From a virus: 24,534 bases of DNA. Shown here in pieces: positions 12,449 through 20,001 of the stretch (position 1 is its first letter; each line of letters begins with the position of its first letter). The notes under the pieces were generated by a model. It did no database searches and was not told the DNA's origin. It saw only the letters and a list, made by a program, of their open reading frames with translations. A program made the translations under genes and the position numbers. The stretch is taken from positions 1 through 24,534 of IMG/VR virus record IMGVR_UViG_3300048837_000015; one strand, given 5' to 3'.

Positions 12449-14513
12449 TTTTAAGAGTTCCCCAATTCGGTCCTACTTCTGTATCGACTTTGAAGGGCGT
12501 CCAGATCTTTCCAGGATATGCTTCTTTGATGCAGTCTTTCATGATATTACCAACAGCTTTTGCTTCTGCTGCGGTTGCATAGCTTCCATCTGTTTCATCA
12601 TGAACTTGCAGTTGCAGATAATATCCTGCTCTGTCAATTTCACAGATAGCCAGCTTGGTCTGGTCTGCACTGCTTCCCTGAATAATTCTATTGAGGGCTT
12701 TATGAGTGAAATCAAACGTCCCATCATCACGACGTTCGAAGTTCAGTCGGCGACCAAGGATCGTGCTGACGAACCCACGAGCCTCTGCTCTTTCAGTTGC
12801 AGCCCCGGCCAGTTTCCGAACGTAGGGAACTTCGGTGTCAAAGTTATCGATGATGTTCTGACCTTCAAGACCAGCAGTCTCACGGATATAACCTCGCTGG
12901 ATCTGCATCTTGTAGGCCATCGCCTCTCTTTGAGTCTCGAAGTATTCCACTTGTTTGTCGCGACCCCACCCATAGGTGACCATCCATCTCGTGGGCTTCT
13001 TGATATCACGACAGAGTTTCGCGCCGCCTTCTCCGTAGCACAGCCCAAGAAAGATGTTCTTGGAATAACCCCGGTTGACCTTGTAATCGCCGAGACCTTC
13101 TGCGATCCATTTCTCCACCTGCTCGTCACCATGGATCAGTCTGGTCATCATATCGTGGTTATCGGTGTTCGGATCGTTCTGATAGCGGAGCGCTGCTTCC
13201 CTTGCCCGAGGGAGATCAAGCACCGCAGCGAAGTGTGTCGTCCACCGAGGTTCCTGTTGAGAATAGTCGTTACAGCCCCAGATCGCTCCAGGTTCAGGAA
13301 CAAAGATCTTTCGCCATTCACCAGCGATTTCAGGATCACGGTCAGGAGATGGTTGTTGCTGGAGGTTCGGGTCAGTTGCAGACAGACGACCGTAGCGAAC
13401 GCCCTTCTGATCTCCCTCGTCGTCCTCTCGCGCGATCTGATGGAACTGGCAGTGCAGTCGGCCGTTGACTGCATAGCGCCTGATGCTCTGGGCGAAAGTG
13501 GTTCTGATCTTGTTGACCTTGCGAGCACGAAGGATCGCTTCGCACACAGGATCATCGCTTCCACCAAGCAAGAAGCGATCGATCTGCGGAGCGCCGGTGC
13601 TGGTCCGCTGCAACCTCATGCCGATAGCTTCGAGGGCAGGTGCAAGAGCACCGGGTTTCCAGACATCGCCAAAGCCGATGCGAACACCAGTGCGATGCTT
13701 GATCAGATCGAGTGCGTCCTGCTCTTGTCGTTCAGTCCACGCTTCAATCTGTGCCAGCTTGTCGAAGTCAATGGCAACGCCACGCCTCCGCATACGAACC
13801 AGCACGGGCAGAGTTCTGGTTTCCAAGTCCCAAATCTGCCGGAGGCCTTCACGGTCGATGGTCTCCTCTTGGGCTCTGAGAATTTCCAGCGGAGAAGCAA
13901 CGTCCTGCTCTCCATAAGCGCCGACGTATCGACCCGGCAGACGCCACAGTCCTTTCTTGGGGTCAAGCCCAAAGGAGCGGGCAGCTTCCAGCAGGGTCTC
14001 CTCGTCCTTTGCCTGGATACCGTGGCGTTCGCCGATGTTCTTGAGCGAGTAGCTCAGATGGAGTTCGTAGATAAGCGGATCTGCAATTTGAATGTCTCGG
14101 AATTTGGCGTCTTGATGCCAGTCGAATCCATCAGCATATCCATAGTCAACGTCATAGGCGAGGTTGGCTCCGACGAATTCTCCATCAAAGCCCTTAATCT
14201 GTTCTCTAAGATAGCCGAGAACGCTTTCGACAGGGAGGTTATCGCCTCCTTCATGTCGGAAGGGGAGATAGTGCTTTGGCCCTCCGTCGATGGCGAAGCC
14301 CCAACCGACTGTATAACCATCTCGAAGTGAACCCGATCCCATTTTGTTTCCGATGGACGGATCACGAGTTTCGGCATCGATTGCAATCCTCTTGGCCCCC
14401 TTCCACGACGGGAGGTCCGACATGGAAGGGAGTTGCCATTTCGCCTCAGGGGTGAAGAACCCAAGCTGGAGTGGACCTCCAGAGTTGGGGTCGCTTTTCT
14501 TTCTGATAACCAC
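12441..14513 (-). CDS. Family A DNA polymerase with 3'-5' exonuclease
   Basis: The 690-residue replicative polymerase. Exonuclease motifs: Exo I IAIDAETRD (43-51, D46 and E48), Exo II VGANLAYDVDYG (114-125, D121), Exo III YGEQDVAS (200-207, Y200 and D204), so proofreading should be active. Polymerase motifs: RYGRLSATDPNLQQQP (373-388), motif A WGCNDYSQQEPRW (412-424, D416), motif B NRGYSKNIFLGLCYG (480-494, R481, K485 and Phe at 488) and motif C LQVHDETDGS (635-644, H638-D639). No 5' nuclease domain is present, as in most phage enzymes of this family. The start is GTG 14513, two bases after the DUF3310 stop, with GAGGGAG upstream; no ATG lies before an in-frame stop. It must accept any modified dNTP made by the phage. 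Confidence 0.95.
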   Translation of the reverse strand: MVIRKKSDPNSGGPLQLGFFTPEAKWQLPSMSDLPSWKGAKRIAIDAETRDPSIGNKMGSGSLRDGYTVGWGFAIDGGPKHYLPFRHEGGDNLPVESVLGYLREQIKGFDGEFVGANLAYDVDYGYADGFDWHQDAKFRDIQIADPLIYELHLSYSLKNIGERHGIQAKDEETLLEAARSFGLDPKKGLWRLPGRYVGAYGEQDVASPLEILRAQEETIDREGLRQIWDLETRTLPVLVRMRRRGVAIDFDKLAQIEAWTERQEQDALDLIKHRTGVRIGFGDVWKPGALAPALEAIGMRLQRTSTGAPQIDRFLLGGSDDPVCEAILRARKVNKIRTTFAQSIRRYAVNGRLHCQFHQIAREDDEGDQKGVRYGRLSATDPNLQQQPSPDRDPEIAGEWRKIFVPEPGAIWGCNDYSQQEPRWTTHFAAVLDLPRAREAALRYQNDPNTDNHDMMTRLIHGDEQVEKWIAEGLGDYKVNRGYSKNIFLGLCYGEGGAKLCRDIKKPTRWMVTYGWGRDKQVEYFETQREAMAYKMQIQRGYIRETAGLEGQNIIDNFDTEVPYVRKLAGAATERAEARGFVSTILGRRLNFERRDDGTFDFTHKALNRIIQGSSADQTKLAICEIDRAGYYLQLQVHDETDGSYATAAEAKAVGNIMKDCIKEAYPGKIWTPFKVDTEVGPNWGTLKNV

Positions 14514-14515
14514 GC

Positions 14516-15121
14516 TCAGTCATCTCCCTCATACCCAAAGGGAGCCGGATGCTCCGTGCGCCCCGAAAGGGGCTTTGTTGCGAGCTCTGTGGACGCGCTG
14601 GATGCGGGCGCTTGGGTGGTAGCACCAGCAGCGCCACCACAGGCCGCGCCAGCCGGGGCAGCAGGGGCCGCGCCGGGGGTGGGCGGTAGGGTAGGGGCGG
14701 GGGCAGGGCTTGGCCGTCCCTGCCCCCTCTGAGCGTCCTGTAGCAAGGCGCGAATATGCTTCTTTGCCAGCACCAGCATTTCCTTCGGGCAGGGTCCACT
14801 GAGAAGCTCCATGATGGACCTCTCGGCTCCGACCAAACCGTTGACTTCCACGAACCGGTCGGTGCAGACGCGGGTCTTGTAGCTGGCTTCGCGATTGAAC
14901 CTGTAGCCCGGCTCAGCCTTCAAGATCGCCAGCATCTTGTCCACGTAAGTCATGGCTTTCCGAAGGTCAGCCTCGCCGTTCTTCTTGCGCCACCGCGAGA
15001 CATACTTCGTGGCGTTGCCGGGGAGGTAGCCCATGCTGATATCAGTGACCCAGTCCCAATGCTGATACTCGGCCTGATAGTGGTCGCCTCCCTCTTGGGC
15101 GATGAAAGTGTCGGTCATCAT
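14516..15121 (-). CDS. DUF3310 protein with Ala/Pro-rich C-terminal tail
   Basis: A 201-residue protein. Residues about 8-72 (QEGGDHYQAEYQHWDWVTDI, then NATKYVSRWRKKNGEADLRK) match DUF3310, a helical domain found in phages and known as SaV-like, related in pattern to nucleotide-metabolism helical domains; its biochemical role is not established. Residues 73-130 hold a second helical part with charged repeats. The final ~70 residues are Ala/Pro/Gly/Thr-rich low-complexity sequence (PAPAPTLPPTPGAAPAAPAG), probably disordered. The ATG overlaps the previous stop (ATGATG). It lies between the nucleotidase and polymerase genes, consistent with a role in nucleotide supply or replication (inference). 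Confidence 0.8.
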   Translation of the reverse strand: MMTDTFIAQEGGDHYQAEYQHWDWVTDISMGYLPGNATKYVSRWRKKNGEADLRKAMTYVDKMLAILKAEPGYRFNREASYKTRVCTDRFVEVNGLVGAERSIMELLSGPCPKEMLVLAKKHIRALLQDAQRGQGRPSPAPAPTLPPTPGAAPAAPAGAACGGAAGATTQAPASSASTELATKPLSGRTEHPAPFGYEGDD

Positions 15122-15678
15122 TCACCCCCGATGTCGGACATCGTGTCCCAGGTATCGCTGCGAAGGGCGTAGTAGATGTCGACGATCTCCTCGGGATACT
15201 TGTGGCGATATTTCGCCATGTAGTTCTCGACGGCAGCATGTTTCGTCTGCATCATGCGGTTGCCCATCATCAGCTGATCACGGACCCAGCAGTAGAACTC
15301 CAGCATGTCGAGCCCAGAGAGCCACTTGGCCTCGTTCTCGTCCAAGTCCTGGATACTGTCGTTGCCGAACACGATCGTGTTCAGGTGCTCCTCGTATTCG
15401 GTCTGCTTGATCCGGTCCATGATGCCGGCGACCTTGGCAGGATGCGGAGTGTCGCCAGTGACACGTTCCGGGATATCGTGTTCCAGGATAGCCCAGACGA
15501 GGCGGACAGGCGCTTCCGGCCAGAGGATGCGCAACATGCAGAGCATACTGAACGTGTGCATCCCGACAGGATGCGGACCGATCCCCGGCTGGGTGTGGGT
15601 CCGCTGAACGTTCGCACCTTCACGTGCGAACTTGATCTTGGAGACGATGGGGTTCCGGTCCTGATTGAAAGCATACAT
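15118..15678 (-). CDS. HD-domain 5'-deoxynucleotidase (YfbR-like)
   Basis: Start at ATG 15678 (MYAFNQDRNP), with GGAGG eight bases ahead and two bases after the upstream stop; an earlier ATG at 15702 is less well placed. The 186-residue protein has the HD-phosphohydrolase metal residues: His41 in GMHTFSML, His67-Asp68 in LEHDIPERVTGDTPHPAK (65-82), and Asp124 in SGLDMLEFY. The segment H-D-x-x-E-x-x-T-G-D-x-P-x-P-x-K is the characteristic YfbR pattern. YfbR removes phosphate from dNMPs; phage relatives include the dATPase DatZ, so the substrate could be a mono- or triphosphate. It directly follows the thymidylate synthase-family gene, fitting removal of an unwanted thymine or cytosine nucleotide when a modified one is made (inference). 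Confidence 0.85.
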   Translation of the reverse strand: MYAFNQDRNPIVSKIKFAREGANVQRTHTQPGIGPHPVGMHTFSMLCMLRILWPEAPVRLVWAILEHDIPERVTGDTPHPAKVAGIMDRIKQTEYEEHLNTIVFGNDSIQDLDENEAKWLSGLDMLEFYCWVRDQLMMGNRMMQTKHAAVENYMAKYRHKYPEEIVDIYYALRSDTWDTMSDIGGE

Positions 15679-15680
15679 CG

Positions 15681-16697
15681 TCAAATCCTCCGCTCGAGCC
15701 ATTCAGTGCAGGCCATGCGCCAGTCCTCGGCGATGATCTGGTCGGCGAACGCCAAAGCGTTCTGCATGAAGTTGGGATTGTCCCGGTCCTTCCAGGCGAA
15801 CCACGACTGCCACATGGGCGTCGCCACCTTCTTGAAGAAACGATCCTGGAGGCCGATCACCGGGCCTTGCTCCATGAACATGGTCAGGTCCTGGAACCAT
15901 TGATCGATCGGACCGTTCACGATCGGGAAGGCACGGACCTTGCCCAAGGAGTAGGGATCGAAGCCGACGCCATTCTTGACGACGTCACCATGCTTCTCGA
16001 GAGTGTTGTGGTAGGAATGGAAGTTCGTGCTGACCTGCCAGTAGGCTCCCATCGGAGCGCCCACCCATGCGGCCATGACTTCCTGCAACACCGAGAAGTG
16101 GACAGCGTTCGCTCCATAGGCACCCCAGATCATGTCGTTGCTGCGATTGAACACCGTCATGTCCAACTTGCCGTAGGGGCTGATGCGGAACGTGCAGATC
16201 AGGTTGCAGGGGAAGTCCTTGCCGTTCATGCCGAGATCGCTGGACGCGTCCCACATTTGCAGCACGACCCGCCGATCGTCCGGGTTCTGGCGCAGCAGAG
16301 ATGCGATGGTCTCCAACTGATCGACCACCCCATCACCATACTGACGGTCGCCCTCGGCAGGCGGGAACCAGTTCCGCCAGCGAGCGCCGTAGGCACCGTG
16401 GAAGGTGACGCCGTCGTCGGAATAGTTGGCGATGTTCGACGAGAACTGGCTGATCCAGGCCACGTCACGCCGACCCGCCATCATCCACAGGCTTTCCATG
16501 AAATGGAAGTAGGGGTTGGCGTCCCGTTCGGGGAAGAACAGCACCCGTTCCTCGGGCCGTTCATAGATGGTGGTGACGGGGGTCGTGAACACGCGAACAG
16601 GACCGTTGCGCGAGTCACGATCGACGCCGTCAACCTGCAACGATTGAAGCCCAAGGACGAGGGCTTCGCTCACGTTGCGGCCAGAGATGATCTTCAT
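15681..16697 (-). CDS. Thymidylate synthase-family enzyme (possible dUMP hydroxymethylase)
   Basis: A 338-residue enzyme of the folate-dependent thymidylate synthase/nucleotide hydroxymethylase family. Visible motifs: GAYGARWRNW (101-110), DDRRVVLQMWD (140-150), DFPCNL (161-166) with nucleophile Cys164, and FNRSNDMIWGAYGANAVHFS (183-202). Asn197 aligns with the Asn that reads the uracil ring in thymidylate synthases (dCMP hydroxymethylases have Asp), so dUMP is the likely substrate. Whether it methylates (making dTMP) or hydroxymethylates (making hmdUMP) cannot be told from these motifs; both types occur in phages. The gene overlaps the glycosyltransferase stop by ATGA and lies close to a thymine-hypermodification family gene, favouring hydroxymethylation. 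Longer than the 264-residue E. coli ThyA by about 75 residues, mostly at the C-terminus. Confidence 0.85.
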   Translation of the reverse strand: MKIISGRNVSEALVLGLQSLQVDGVDRDSRNGPVRVFTTPVTTIYERPEERVLFFPERDANPYFHFMESLWMMAGRRDVAWISQFSSNIANYSDDGVTFHGAYGARWRNWFPPAEGDRQYGDGVVDQLETIASLLRQNPDDRRVVLQMWDASSDLGMNGKDFPCNLICTFRISPYGKLDMTVFNRSNDMIWGAYGANAVHFSVLQEVMAAWVGAPMGAYWQVSTNFHSYHNTLEKHGDVVKNGVGFDPYSLGKVRAFPIVNGPIDQWFQDLTMFMEQGPVIGLQDRFFKKVATPMWQSWFAWKDRDNPNFMQNALAFADQIIAEDWRMACTEWLERRI

Positions 16698-17989
16698 GCG
16701 AGAACTCCATATTGGTCGAACATCAGGTCTTCATATTTCTTGCGGATTGCGGGATCGTCGGTGCCTACCTGCGTTCCGTCAAGGCTGCCGAACGTCAGAG
16801 CGATCAGGTCTTGTGCGACCTGCCGACGATCGAATTGCCAGAGAAGTTCCCGGCCAGCGGCGATCATCTGATCGGCTTGGGATTTGTGCATGTGGCTTGC
16901 ACGAATGACGATCTCGGCATAGTCCATGGCATCACGGGCTTCGCCGACATCGATATAGTGCTCGCCGGCGACGAACAGTTCCGAACCCATGCCGCGAGAT
17001 TGCGCCACAGGGACACAGCCACGGATCATCGCATCCACGACCACGCGGTTCCAGTGACCGCCGACCAGCGAGTATTTCTTGGACCAGGACGGATCGACGA
17101 GAACACGAGCTTGGCTCAGCCACTGGTCGACTTCGGTTGTGTCCCAGTAGTCGTGGTGAACCATGCCGTTCGCCAGCGCAGCGTCCCAGAACTTCTCGCC
17201 GGAAAAGTCGAAGTCAGTCCCTTCGACCACGCCGTGGAAATAGTTCTCTTTGCACTTGTCCTCGGAGGTCATGTATTGATATTCGATCCCCTTGCCAGCG
17301 ACCTCACGAAGTTCGCCCGGAAACTTCTTGGGCATGTAGGCGATGGCCTCGACGAGTTCGTGAACATGCTTCCACGCCTTGAACGTCTGCATGTTGACGA
17401 ACCCAGGACGCTTGGCATCCCAGCCGATGATGTCACGAACCGGCTTGTCCTGCGGGTTCAGGATCAGCGCCCGAGGGACAGTCAGATGGTCTGCACCATT
17501 GAGAGCGCACCCGTGGACGCAGGCGACCGCCGTGAGATGTTCCTGGATGTGAAGGATGTGCGGCGATCCGGCCTTGGCGTTGCCATCGTGGATGAAGGCA
17601 ATCTGCTTGACCTTGGGGTTCAGATCGTAGAGGTCCGGCCACTTGTCGTTGCCGAGATGCTGCTTGTTCTTGGGCGGGACCGGCACAGTCCAGATGACCA
17701 TGTCGTAACCATTCAGGATTTGCTGCGCAGACTGAACGCCGATCGAGGTCTTGTAGGGAATGCGTTGTTCGCGCTTGAAGTTCCAGCCCTTGCCCTGATG
17801 GAAAGGAATGCCGCTGGGACCGAGTTCGGTCGGACCGGTGCGATTGACGGAACTGACGCGATCGGCGTAGACCAGTTCCCGAAAATCAACTCGGTGGCCC
17901 AAGTCTTGCAGGCCACCGATCAGTTGTTCCGTGTGGTTGATAATGCCTCCGAGATCCATGCAGGAATGGAGGGCCACGCATATTTTCAT
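16694..17989 (-). CDS. GT-B glycosyltransferase (GT4-like)
   Basis: A 431-residue two-domain glycosyltransferase. The N-terminal acceptor domain opens with MKICVALHSCMDLGGIINHT, a beta strand followed by a Gly-rich loop as in GT4 enzymes, and includes QIAFIHDGN (129-137). The donor domain starts with GFVNMQTFKAWKHVHELVEA (196-215), and LVDPSWSKKYSLVGGHWNRV to RGCVPVA (297-329) matches the nucleotide-sugar site 'N/E-x-x-x-x-x-E/D-A-x-x-x-G-x-P-V-V'. It is cytoplasmic, with no signal or membrane segment. First gene after promoter P5 (GGAG before the ATG) and ATGA-coupled to the thymidylate synthase-family gene, suggesting that it glycosylates the hydroxymethylated base in DNA. A virion or cell-surface target cannot be excluded. 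Donor sugar unknown. Confidence 0.8.
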   Translation of the reverse strand: MKICVALHSCMDLGGIINHTEQLIGGLQDLGHRVDFRELVYADRVSSVNRTGPTELGPSGIPFHQGKGWNFKREQRIPYKTSIGVQSAQQILNGYDMVIWTVPVPPKNKQHLGNDKWPDLYDLNPKVKQIAFIHDGNAKAGSPHILHIQEHLTAVACVHGCALNGADHLTVPRALILNPQDKPVRDIIGWDAKRPGFVNMQTFKAWKHVHELVEAIAYMPKKFPGELREVAGKGIEYQYMTSEDKCKENYFHGVVEGTDFDFSGEKFWDAALANGMVHHDYWDTTEVDQWLSQARVLVDPSWSKKYSLVGGHWNRVVVDAMIRGCVPVAQSRGMGSELFVAGEHYIDVGEARDAMDYAEIVIRASHMHKSQADQMIAAGRELLWQFDRRQVAQDLIALTFGSLDGTQVGTDDPAIRKKYEDLMFDQYGVLA

Positions 17990-18019
17990 ATCGAGCTCCG
18001 GGTTATGCGGTATGAGACA

Positions 18020-18048
18020 AGCATAGCTTGCCGGGTGGCAAAAGACAA
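18020..18048 (-). promoter_or_regulatory. Promoter P5, drives 17989 to 10619
   Basis: Minus strand: -35 TTGTCT (18048-18043), 17-base spacer, -10 TATGCT (18025-18020). The -35 starts three bases after the TAG stop of the membrane-protein gene. The spacer carries TTGCCACCCGGCAA, a short palindrome. Predicted start about 22 bases before ATG 17989. Confidence 0.65.
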
Positions 18049-18051
18049 CTG

Positions 18052-18288
18052 CTAAGTGTCGTCGTCTCTGTCATTGTTAAATGCCATCGCCTTCCCGAGA
18101 ATGATAGCGATGGCAAGAACCGGACCGAAGCCCGACAGAATAAACATGAAGAAGGCCTCCGCTGGGGAGACCTTCTCTTTCTTGTCAGCATCCATTTGCT
18201 TGGAATACCACGTCAGGAAGATCGCATACCACACGAGCCACCACAGCGTGATCCAATACCAGATGCCCCCCACCCAGTCCAGGCTCAT
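18052..18288 (-). CDS. Small two-helix membrane protein, 78 aa
   Basis: Residues about 5-27 (WVGGIWYWITLWWLVWYAIF) and 44-68 (EAFFMFILSGFGPVLAIAII) form two strongly hydrophobic helices, joined by a charged loop (SKQMDADKKEKVSP) and followed by a short acidic tail ending DRDDDT. It should be an inner-membrane hairpin. The start overlaps the previous stop by ATGA and the stop abuts promoter P5. Size and topology would fit a class II holin, but no lysis genes are visible nearby, and the position within nucleotide-modification genes argues for a different, unknown role. Confidence 0.7.
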   Translation of the reverse strand: MSLDWVGGIWYWITLWWLVWYAIFLTWYSKQMDADKKEKVSPAEAFFMFILSGFGPVLAIAIILGKAMAFNNDRDDDT

Positions 18289-19208
18289 CGCGCTTTATAC
18301 CTCGATCTCGGAGTCCCCTGCCCAAGACGGACGCGCTCATACTTGTCGAACTCGCACAGGCCGAATTGAATATCAGTCGGGGACAGTTGTCCATACTCTG
18401 CGACAGGCCAGTAGACTTCTTGCCAGAACGCAAGGTCCGAGATGATGGATCGGGCTTTGCTCTCGGACATACGAGTGCTGACGTCGTAGTCCTCGAACAG
18501 GACGCGGCCACACCCACGAAGAGCGCCGGGTCCGATGGGCGTCCACTTCCACCAGTCCCGAGGGAACGAGAAGCGCCCGTCCTTTGGGTCATCAGTGACA
18601 TCAGCCCAGAAAGCAGTGTAGGTCGTGTCGATCAGAACTTCCTTCGCCATGAAGCCAGTTCCGCCGAACCCGTTCAGCTTTCGCATTTCCGTTGCGACCT
18701 TCTCCCAGCTTTGGGTCTTGGTCGCTACAGCCAGAATGGCCGGGGTTGCCGCGTGTAGACCCTTGAGAAAGTAGTCGACCACGACCTCTTGCTTCGGAGC
18801 AGAAATGCCTTGGTTCGTGATGACATAAGCTCCTGTGAACACACGTTCACGGTTCTCAAGTCGTTCCTCGGCCAGTTCCTTGATGCCCTCGAAGTCGAAG
18901 TCGTCATAGTCCTGCCACCCCACGGCTGCTGCGAATTCCCATGTCCCGAAGTATCGGAACAACGCGCAGTTCATGAGAACTGAACGCCGGTCGTCCAAGA
19001 AGTGCGGATTGTAGAAACGCTCACGAAGCTCCCTGCTGGTCCGGTCATGATGACGCCGGACGTTTGTGAACTTGTAGGCCGAGAGGATTGGATCGTCAGT
19101 CCACTTCAGCTCATCGAACCCAACGGGAAGGCCCGCCTCCTTCCGGAGACGGACCTCCTCACGTTCCTTGAGGTAGTCAAAGAACGCGGCTGCGCGAGGC
19201 AGTTTCAC
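18285..19208 (-). CDS. Thymine-hypermodification family protein (aGPT-PPlase / HMUDK_hel-like)
   Basis: The true start is probably GTG 19208 (MKLPRAAAFFDYLKEREEVR); the frame is open further upstream, but that part only mirrors the Lys/Ala-coding tail of the upstream gene. The 307-residue protein has KWTDDPILSAYKFTNVRRHH (35-54), then DRTSREL, a helical core, LNGFGGTGFMAKEVLIDTTY (178-197), PIGPGALRGCGRVL (224-237) and LCEFDKYERVRLGQGTPRSR (284-303). These match the motif series of the alpha-glutamyl/putrescinyl-thymine pyrophosphorylase and 5-hmdU DNA kinase helical domains described for phage base hypermodification, a DNA-glycosylase-like helical fold. Known relatives act on 5-hydroxymethyl-dU already in DNA. 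No P-loop kinase motif is present here. Translationally coupled downstream to the membrane protein. Which step it performs is undetermined. Confidence 0.8.
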   Translation of the reverse strand: MKLPRAAAFFDYLKEREEVRLRKEAGLPVGFDELKWTDDPILSAYKFTNVRRHHDRTSRELRERFYNPHFLDDRRSVLMNCALFRYFGTWEFAAAVGWQDYDDFDFEGIKELAEERLENRERVFTGAYVITNQGISAPKQEVVVDYFLKGLHAATPAILAVATKTQSWEKVATEMRKLNGFGGTGFMAKEVLIDTTYTAFWADVTDDPKDGRFSFPRDWWKWTPIGPGALRGCGRVLFEDYDVSTRMSESKARSIISDLAFWQEVYWPVAEYGQLSPTDIQFGLCEFDKYERVRLGQGTPRSRYKAR

Positions 19209-19213
19209 GAGGA

Positions 19214-19945
19214 TCAGCTCGCGGGGGTCTGCGCAGCAGCGGCCTTGGCGGCGGCTTTCGCGGCCTCCTTCTCGGCCTTGGCCTTCTCGCGCTCGACCTT
19301 CTTGGCGGCGGCTTCCTCGGCCTTCGCCGCCTTGGCCTTCTCGCGCTCCTCGGCCTTCTTGGTCTTGGCGAGGTCGGGGTCTTCCAGGCCGTGCTTCGTA
19401 TACCACGCGGCGAGGCGCTCGGCATATTCGGCATCGGTCGGCTCGACGACCTTCATCAGGCCCTTCGCTTCCCAGTTGTAGATGTCCCAGGCGAGGGTGC
19501 CTTCGCCCTCGATCGCGTCGATGACCAGCATCCCGTCCTTGTAGTTCGGCCAGCGATGGGCGCGATCCTGCGAGCCGTCGTGCTGCTTGATGATCTCGAC
19601 CTTCGAGAACATCTTGCGGGTCGGACGCTTCACATATTGGGACGCGGCGGGCTTCGCCAGCTTGCGTTCCTTGGGCTCTTTCGGAGCCTTCGGCGCCTTG
19701 GCGGGCTTCTCGCCGGTGGTGGCCTCGCCACCTTCGCCGGCCTCGGCCTTCACGGTCTCGTCGAACTTCTGCAGCGCCTTCCAGGTCTGCTCGACCGCCG
19801 TATCGTGGTCCTTGAAGTTCTTGATGCCGGCGACGCCGAGGTTCGAAGCGACGGTGTTGCGGAGGGTCAGAAGGTCTTCGTCGGTCATGCCGGCGAGGTC
19901 GGCCTTGTTGTATTCGTTATCGAGAAACTTGATCTTGTCGGTCAC
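19214..19945 (-). CDS. Unknown protein with Lys/Ala-rich C-terminal tail
   Basis: I choose GTG 19945 (MTDKIKFLDNEYNKADLAGM) because GGAG sits six bases before it; ATG 19957 or GTG 19984 are alternatives with no good ribosome site. The 243-residue product has an N-terminal helical region, a Lys/Pro/Ala linker (EKPAKAPKAPKEPKERKLAK), a more ordered middle part (HRWPNYKDGMLVIDAIEGEG, then TLAWDIYNWEAKG) and about 50 residues of Lys/Ala/Glu repeats resembling histone-H1-like tails. That tail may bind DNA or form a single alpha helix. I recognise no family. It is the first gene after promoter P6 and directly precedes the thymine-hypermodification family gene, with only five bases between. Confidence 0.7.
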   Translation of the reverse strand: MTDKIKFLDNEYNKADLAGMTDEDLLTLRNTVASNLGVAGIKNFKDHDTAVEQTWKALQKFDETVKAEAGEGGEATTGEKPAKAPKAPKEPKERKLAKPAASQYVKRPTRKMFSKVEIIKQHDGSQDRAHRWPNYKDGMLVIDAIEGEGTLAWDIYNWEAKGLMKVVEPTDAEYAERLAAWYTKHGLEDPDLAKTKKAEEREKAKAAKAEEAAAKKVEREKAKAEKEAAKAAAKAAAAQTPAS

Positions 19946-20001
19946 AGCTGACTCCATTTCTGCGGTGGTATACCTTGACAGCACATGCCGCCAATGTTCG
20001 A

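Noticed and set aside
12600-14330. Long plus-strand open frame of 576 codons (and similar ones at 16712-18055, 20150-21511, 3209-4333)
   Set aside because: Each lies opposite a gene with clear motifs (polymerase, glycosyltransferase, ribonucleotide reductase, ATPase). They result from codon bias on the complementary strand and have no recognisable domains or upstream ribosome sites.
15118-15678. 2-aminoadenine (Z-genome) phage, with the HD protein as DatZ
   Set aside because: The HD protein and family A polymerase fit superficially, but no PurZ (adenylosuccinate synthetase-like) or MazZ gene is seen in the window, while thymine-modification genes are. Whole-genome search for PurZ would decide.
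18052-18288. Holin
   Set aside because: Two membrane helices and size would fit, but no endolysin or spanin lies nearby and the gene is in an early nucleotide-metabolism unit.
19209-19406. N-terminal extension of the hypermodification-family gene
   Set aside because: The extra ~65 Arg/Gly residues only mirror the Lys/Ala repeat coding of the upstream gene in another frame; the GTG at 19208 just before the conserved region is a better start.
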